From Pseudomonadota bacterium (GTDB lineage: Bacteria > Pseudomonadota > Alphaproteobacteria > Acetobacterales > Acetobacteraceae): a stretch of 16,488 bases of DNA. The stretch is from NCBI GenBank assembly GCA_021819535.1, contig JAKAQU010000014.1, positions 1 to 16,488 on the forward strand. Direction: 5' to 3'. A program made the translations under genes and the position numbers. The notes below the pieces were generated by a model. That model did no database searches and had not been told where the DNA came from. It saw nothing but the letters and a program-made list of their open reading frames with translations. Below are positions 13,688 to 16,488 of the stretch, in pieces (position 1 is the first letter of the stretch; every line of letters starts with the position of its first letter).

Positions 13688-15430
13688 TCAATTGCCCACG
13701 CGCCATGGTGAACGATCCCGCCAAGTATTCAGAATAGCAGTGGCCCAGGCCGTTGTCTTGTCCACATGGCAGATATTGCAAGGATTCGGAATACCCAGGG
13801 CTTTGGTCTCAGACGGCGTGATAAAACGAAAAGTGTGGCTGTGTACATTGAAATCGCCAATGGTTTTCTCGATCCGTGGCATGTGGCAGGCAATGCAGAC
13901 GCTGCCCGCGCTATCCGGCTTGTGGTGGGTATGGCCGGCGACAGTGGCGGCGTGGGGACCGTTTTGCGTATTCGGGCCATGGCAATCCGCGCAGATGCCA
14001 CTGGGTGGTTGGCGTAACATCGCCTCGTTCGCCGATCCGTGCGGGTCGTGGCAGGAAAAGCAGGTAACACCGCGAGAGTACATTAAACTTTGTACGAAAT
14101 CGTTGCCCTGCATGCGGTTCTTATGCGCCGTGCCATCAGCGAAATAATAGAAATTGGTATCTCCCGGCCGGTGGGTTTCGAGTTTCCAAAAATCGGCGAG
14201 ATCGAGCCCCATGTGAAAGCCGACCGGCCAGTCGTAATATTTTCCGTCAATCGGATTGCCCGGTGGACGGCCCTGCGAATGACATTGGATACAGGTGTCA
14301 TTGGCTTGAACGTAGCCCAGACGGGCCGGGTTAATGATATTGTTGCGCATCGGAGCCGAGACATGCGCACTGCCAGCGCCGTGACAGCGCTCGCAGCCGA
14401 CATTCCATTCGGTGACGGTCTTGGTCTTGATATCGTAGTTCACTGAGTGGCAGCCGTCGCAGAGCGGCCCGGTCGGGCGCTGGAAATTATCCGCCGGATA
14501 CAGCGTGGCCCACCAGTCTTCGTTGTTTTCCACGAAAAACGGCCGCCACATGGCATGCACGATGTCCCACTGCACAGGCAGGACAAAATATTCATTGCCA
14601 ATTTTCTTGAAATAGCGCTGCTTCCATTTGCTGCCATAGACCAGCGCGATATCGTTTTTGGTTAACGGCGCCCGCTTGTCGAGCGTGGACAGATCAGGAA
14701 TGATTGCCTCCGGATGCGCGCGCGGATCGCGCACGACGTTGGCCATGCGCGTTTCTTTCCAGCGGTCGTAAATCGCCAGATGGCAGGTCTTGCACGCTTC
14801 CGAGCCGACATAATGCGCCGTTGTCGTGTTGATGCCTAGCGCCTTGATGCCTGGCGCCGTGTCCCCGGCCATGCGCGCGGCCGGTGGCTCGGCCTGCGTC
14901 AACAGGCCAGTGGGCATCGTTGCCGTCGCGGGCGTCATGGCCGCGACCTCGGGCAAGTGGCGAAGATAGGCGACGAGCTGCCAGATCTCGCGATCCGGCA
15001 TGTTCCATGCCGGCATGCCGGTATTCCGGATACCGTTTCGGATATGATAGAATGTTTCTCCGTCGCTGAGCGCGTTCACGACCAGCGGGTGCAGCATCGG
15101 TGGCCGAGGATAGAGACCTGCACCGATCTCGGTTCGCCCGCTGCCGTCATAGGCGTGACAGATTTCGCATTTCTGCTTGAATGTCTCGCGCCCCGCAGTG
15201 ATTTCCACTGGATCGTCACCGAGCGGGTTGATGCGAGCGCGATCGGCCTCTGGTACACTCTGGCGCAGCAGCCACGTGGCCATGGCCACTTCCAACCCTG
15301 GCGGCTCACGGCGCGTGCTGGACAGGCCGGGCAACATGCCGCGCCAAAGCACACCCGCCGTTGCGAGAACCACAACAACGATCAACAGTGCCGCGGCGAG
15401 GTGCGGGCGATGCGGCATCAACATGGCCAT
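13688..15430 (-). CDS. Nine-heme c-type cytochrome: mono-heme cytochrome c fused to an octaheme c554-like domain
   Basis: A 580-residue protein with one N-terminal hydrophobic segment (about residues 11-30) that serves as signal anchor, so the hemes should face the periplasm. There are nine CXXCH motifs, starting at residues 88, 213, 324, 346, 380, 457, 480, 512 and 551. The first lies in a typical small cytochrome c domain (about 75-160; CEICH, likely Met ligand in NTGMPAWNM). The other eight form a cytochrome c554/c'-like multiheme domain starting at YVGSEACKTCH. Single-heme domains of this sort usually shuttle electrons to or from a multiheme module, so an electron transfer or reductase/oxidase role is plausible, but no substrate can be named. 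GAGGG lies 8 nt before ATG 15430; ATG 15424 is an alternative. No partner quinol oxidase, outer-membrane porin or heme maturation gene is adjacent. Third codon positions are richer in A/T than in the B12 genes, which hints at a different origin. Confidence 0.88.
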   Translation of the reverse strand: MAMLMPHRPHLAAALLIVVVVLATAGVLWRGMLPGLSSTRREPPGLEVAMATWLLRQSVPEADRARINPLGDDPVEITAGRETFKQKCEICHAYDGSGRTEIGAGLYPRPPMLHPLVVNALSDGETFYHIRNGIRNTGMPAWNMPDREIWQLVAYLRHLPEVAAMTPATATMPTGLLTQAEPPAARMAGDTAPGIKALGINTTTAHYVGSEACKTCHLAIYDRWKETRMANVVRDPRAHPEAIIPDLSTLDKRAPLTKNDIALVYGSKWKQRYFKKIGNEYFVLPVQWDIVHAMWRPFFVENNEDWWATLYPADNFQRPTGPLCDGCHSVNYDIKTKTVTEWNVGCERCHGAGSAHVSAPMRNNIINPARLGYVQANDTCIQCHSQGRPPGNPIDGKYYDWPVGFHMGLDLADFWKLETHRPGDTNFYYFADGTAHKNRMQGNDFVQSLMYSRGVTCFSCHDPHGSANEAMLRQPPSGICADCHGPNTQNGPHAATVAGHTHHKPDSAGSVCIACHMPRIEKTIGDFNVHSHTFRFITPSETKALGIPNPCNICHVDKTTAWATAILNTWRDRSPWRVGN

Positions 15431-15917
15431 ACCCTGAGCCCTCGCCGAGCGGATACGATCCCACGAAATGGTGCCTGAATGGCTCGCCCACCGTCATTAG
15501 CGTCGCGCCGCCACAACCGGCAGGCGAAACCCAGCCACATCTCATGACCGTCGTGACACGGGCTCGACGAACGTGAGCTTGCCGCTGCGCAAAAAGAACT
15601 GGCTGTCCAAGATGACACCACAGGCCTGCGAAGGAAAATAGCTCGTCCAACTTTACCCACAGCCGCGCACTCCCGCCTAAGCGAGTTGCGCAGAACTTGG
15701 ACGGCGAGCCGTCTGAAGGGGTGTCTGCACGACCCCCGATAAAATGGACCATAATCGATGAGAGGGCGATTTTCAACGCTGATGGCAAGGCCGGTGGCAT
15801 GTCAGGGATAAGCTTGGCTGCGCTTATGCGGATGGCCGAGGGTGCCCATCGAAAATCGCCTGAATTTTAATGATCGGGTCACTTCTTCCTGCGAAATTGC
15901 CGTCTCAGCAGGGAGAG
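15431..15917. other. 487-bp region without a convincing gene
   Basis: Upstream of the nine-heme cytochrome and upstream of the last gene, so it must carry the promoters of both, pointing apart; none stands out. Open frames exist on both strands. A minus-strand frame of 164 codons overlaps the cytochrome 5' end. A plus-strand frame is open from 15616 to the TAA at 15868 with its first ATG only at 15799. Neither shows a recognisable motif or a good ribosome binding site. The base composition is lower in GC than the B12 locus. It may hold the remains of a decayed gene or mobile element, but I found no terminal inverted repeats. Confidence 0.5.
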
Positions 15918-15920
15918 ATG

Positions 15921-16488
15921 ATGGCGCATGTAATGGCGCACGGCATCAGCGAGACGGGTGTGGGCGAGGCGATGGCCTCGCTTCCCGCCGAGCGCGCGCT
16001 TTTGGAGACGGTGCGGCGGGTGCTGCGCCGACCCGCCGGGTGGCGGGCGCTCGCGCTTCATCTCTCGCGCCTTCCCGAGCGCCGGCCCTATCATGGGCGC
16101 ATCGGCCGCGCGCTTCTCGAAGAAGCGGCGCCCCGTTTCGATGGCCAGATCCACGCCCTCAGCAATGGTGACCTGCTTTTCTTTTGCCGCGAGGAGGGGG
16201 GGGCGCTGCGCGGGCTGGTCGCTCTCATGGAGCGGCTGTTTCCCGAAACCCTAATCTCGCTCTGGCCGCTTGAGAGCGAGGCCCTCCATCTCGTCGCCTA
16301 CACGGCCGGAAGGCTTACGGAATCGGGCGGTGCGGCGCCCTCGCCGCCGGCAAGGCCCGAGGCGGCCGAGCGTCTCCTTACAAACCCCGCTCTCTCCGAG
16401 CTTCCCGATCCCGCCGCGCTGGTGCAGCGGGAAAACGGGATCCGTCTCGCGCAGGGGCGGATGGAGCTTGCGTTCCGCGATTGGCGGA
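15921..16488 (+). CDS. Unrecognised protein, 5' part only (possible degenerate GGDEF-like domain)
   Basis: The frame stays open from ATG 15921 to the right edge (189 codons plus one base), so the gene is truncated by the window. AGGGAG (15910-15915) lies 5 nt before ATG 15921; ATG 15918, in the same frame, is too close to it. The high GC at third positions supports real coding. The protein is rich in Arg, Leu and Ala, has no signal peptide or membrane segment in the visible part, and is probably cytosolic. The stretch RRPYHGRIGRALLEEAA followed by IHALSNGDLLFFCRE vaguely recalls a GGDEF fold that has lost its GG(D/E)EF motif. Such proteins occur before EAL domains, but this is a weak inference. 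A Pro-rich linker lies near residue 140. Confidence 0.7.
   Translation, partial: MAHVMAHGISETGVGEAMASLPAERALLETVRRVLRRPAGWRALALHLSRLPERRPYHGRIGRALLEEAAPRFDGQIHALSNGDLLFFCREEGGALRGLVALMERLFPETLISLWPLESEALHLVAYTAGRLTESGGAAPSPPARPEAAERLLTNPALSELPDPAALVQRENGIRLAQGRMELAFRDWR

Noticed and set aside
15708..15717. Exact GCCGTCTGAA, the 10-bp core of the Neisseria DNA uptake sequence
   Set aside because: A single copy in a GC-rich alphaproteobacterial context; no other copies seen in the window, so a chance match.
15842..16171. 109-codon plus-strand ORF starting MPIENRLNF
   Set aside because: Out of frame with the open-ended gene at 15921, which has the better ribosome binding site and codon bias.
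1..16488. CRISPR arrays, complete insertion sequences, phage or toxin-antitoxin genes
   Set aside because: No regularly spaced repeats, transposase or integrase motifs, or phage-like genes were found on either strand.

Overview
The window looks like chromosomal DNA of a GC-rich alphaproteobacterium, most probably Rhodospirillales/Acetobacteraceae. Support comes from the aerobic (CobN-type) cobalamin genes, TTGAC-N17-CTA promoters, and an A/T-tract palindromic intergenic element of a kind I associate with that family from memory. The species is not determined.

Positions 1-11481 are an adenosylcobalamin (vitamin B12) biosynthesis locus. On the minus strand, a TTGACT-N17-CTACAA promoter and a textbook cobalamin riboswitch (about 6520-6688) lead into cobW-cobN-cobH-cobI-cobJ. 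The last four junctions are a 4-bp gap or 4-bp ATGA overlaps, and cobJ runs off the left edge. Diverging on the plus strand are cobP(cobU)-cobO, joined by an ATGA overlap, then cobQ, which is separated from cobO by a 150-bp imperfect palindrome. cobD(cbiB) on the minus strand overlaps the 3' end of cobQ, and cobC diverges from cobD with only 26 bp between start codons. Together these genes cover C20 and C17 methylation (CobI, CobJ), methyl migration (CobH), cobalt insertion (CobN, with CobW as putative metal GTPase), corrinoid adenosylation (CobO), amidation of cobyric acid (CobQ), the aminopropanol linker (CobC, CobD) and nucleotide-loop activation (CobP). CobG, CobK, CobL, CobM, CobF, CobB, CobS, CobT, CobU(T)/CobV are not in the window; some may lie left of position 1.

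Positions 11486-13652 are unrelated chromosomal genes: a family-9 (heptosyltransferase-like) glycosyltransferase on the minus strand, a tRNA-Arg(CCG) with a good promoter and a plausible terminator, and an SDR-family protein whose usual Tyr-x3-Lys catalytic motif is missing.

Positions 13688-15430 (minus) encode a membrane-anchored nine-heme cytochrome c: a mono-heme cytochrome c domain fused to an eight-heme domain of the c554-like type. Its base composition is visibly less GC-biased than the B12 genes. A 487-bp stretch with no convincing gene follows. The 5' part of an unrecognised protein (possibly a degenerate GGDEF-like domain) runs off the right edge.

The items most worth a second look are the nine-heme fusion, the long palindromic element in the cobO-cobQ junction, the atypical SDR active site, and a possible 39-codon Cys/Trp-rich ORF between the tRNA promoter and the tRNA.
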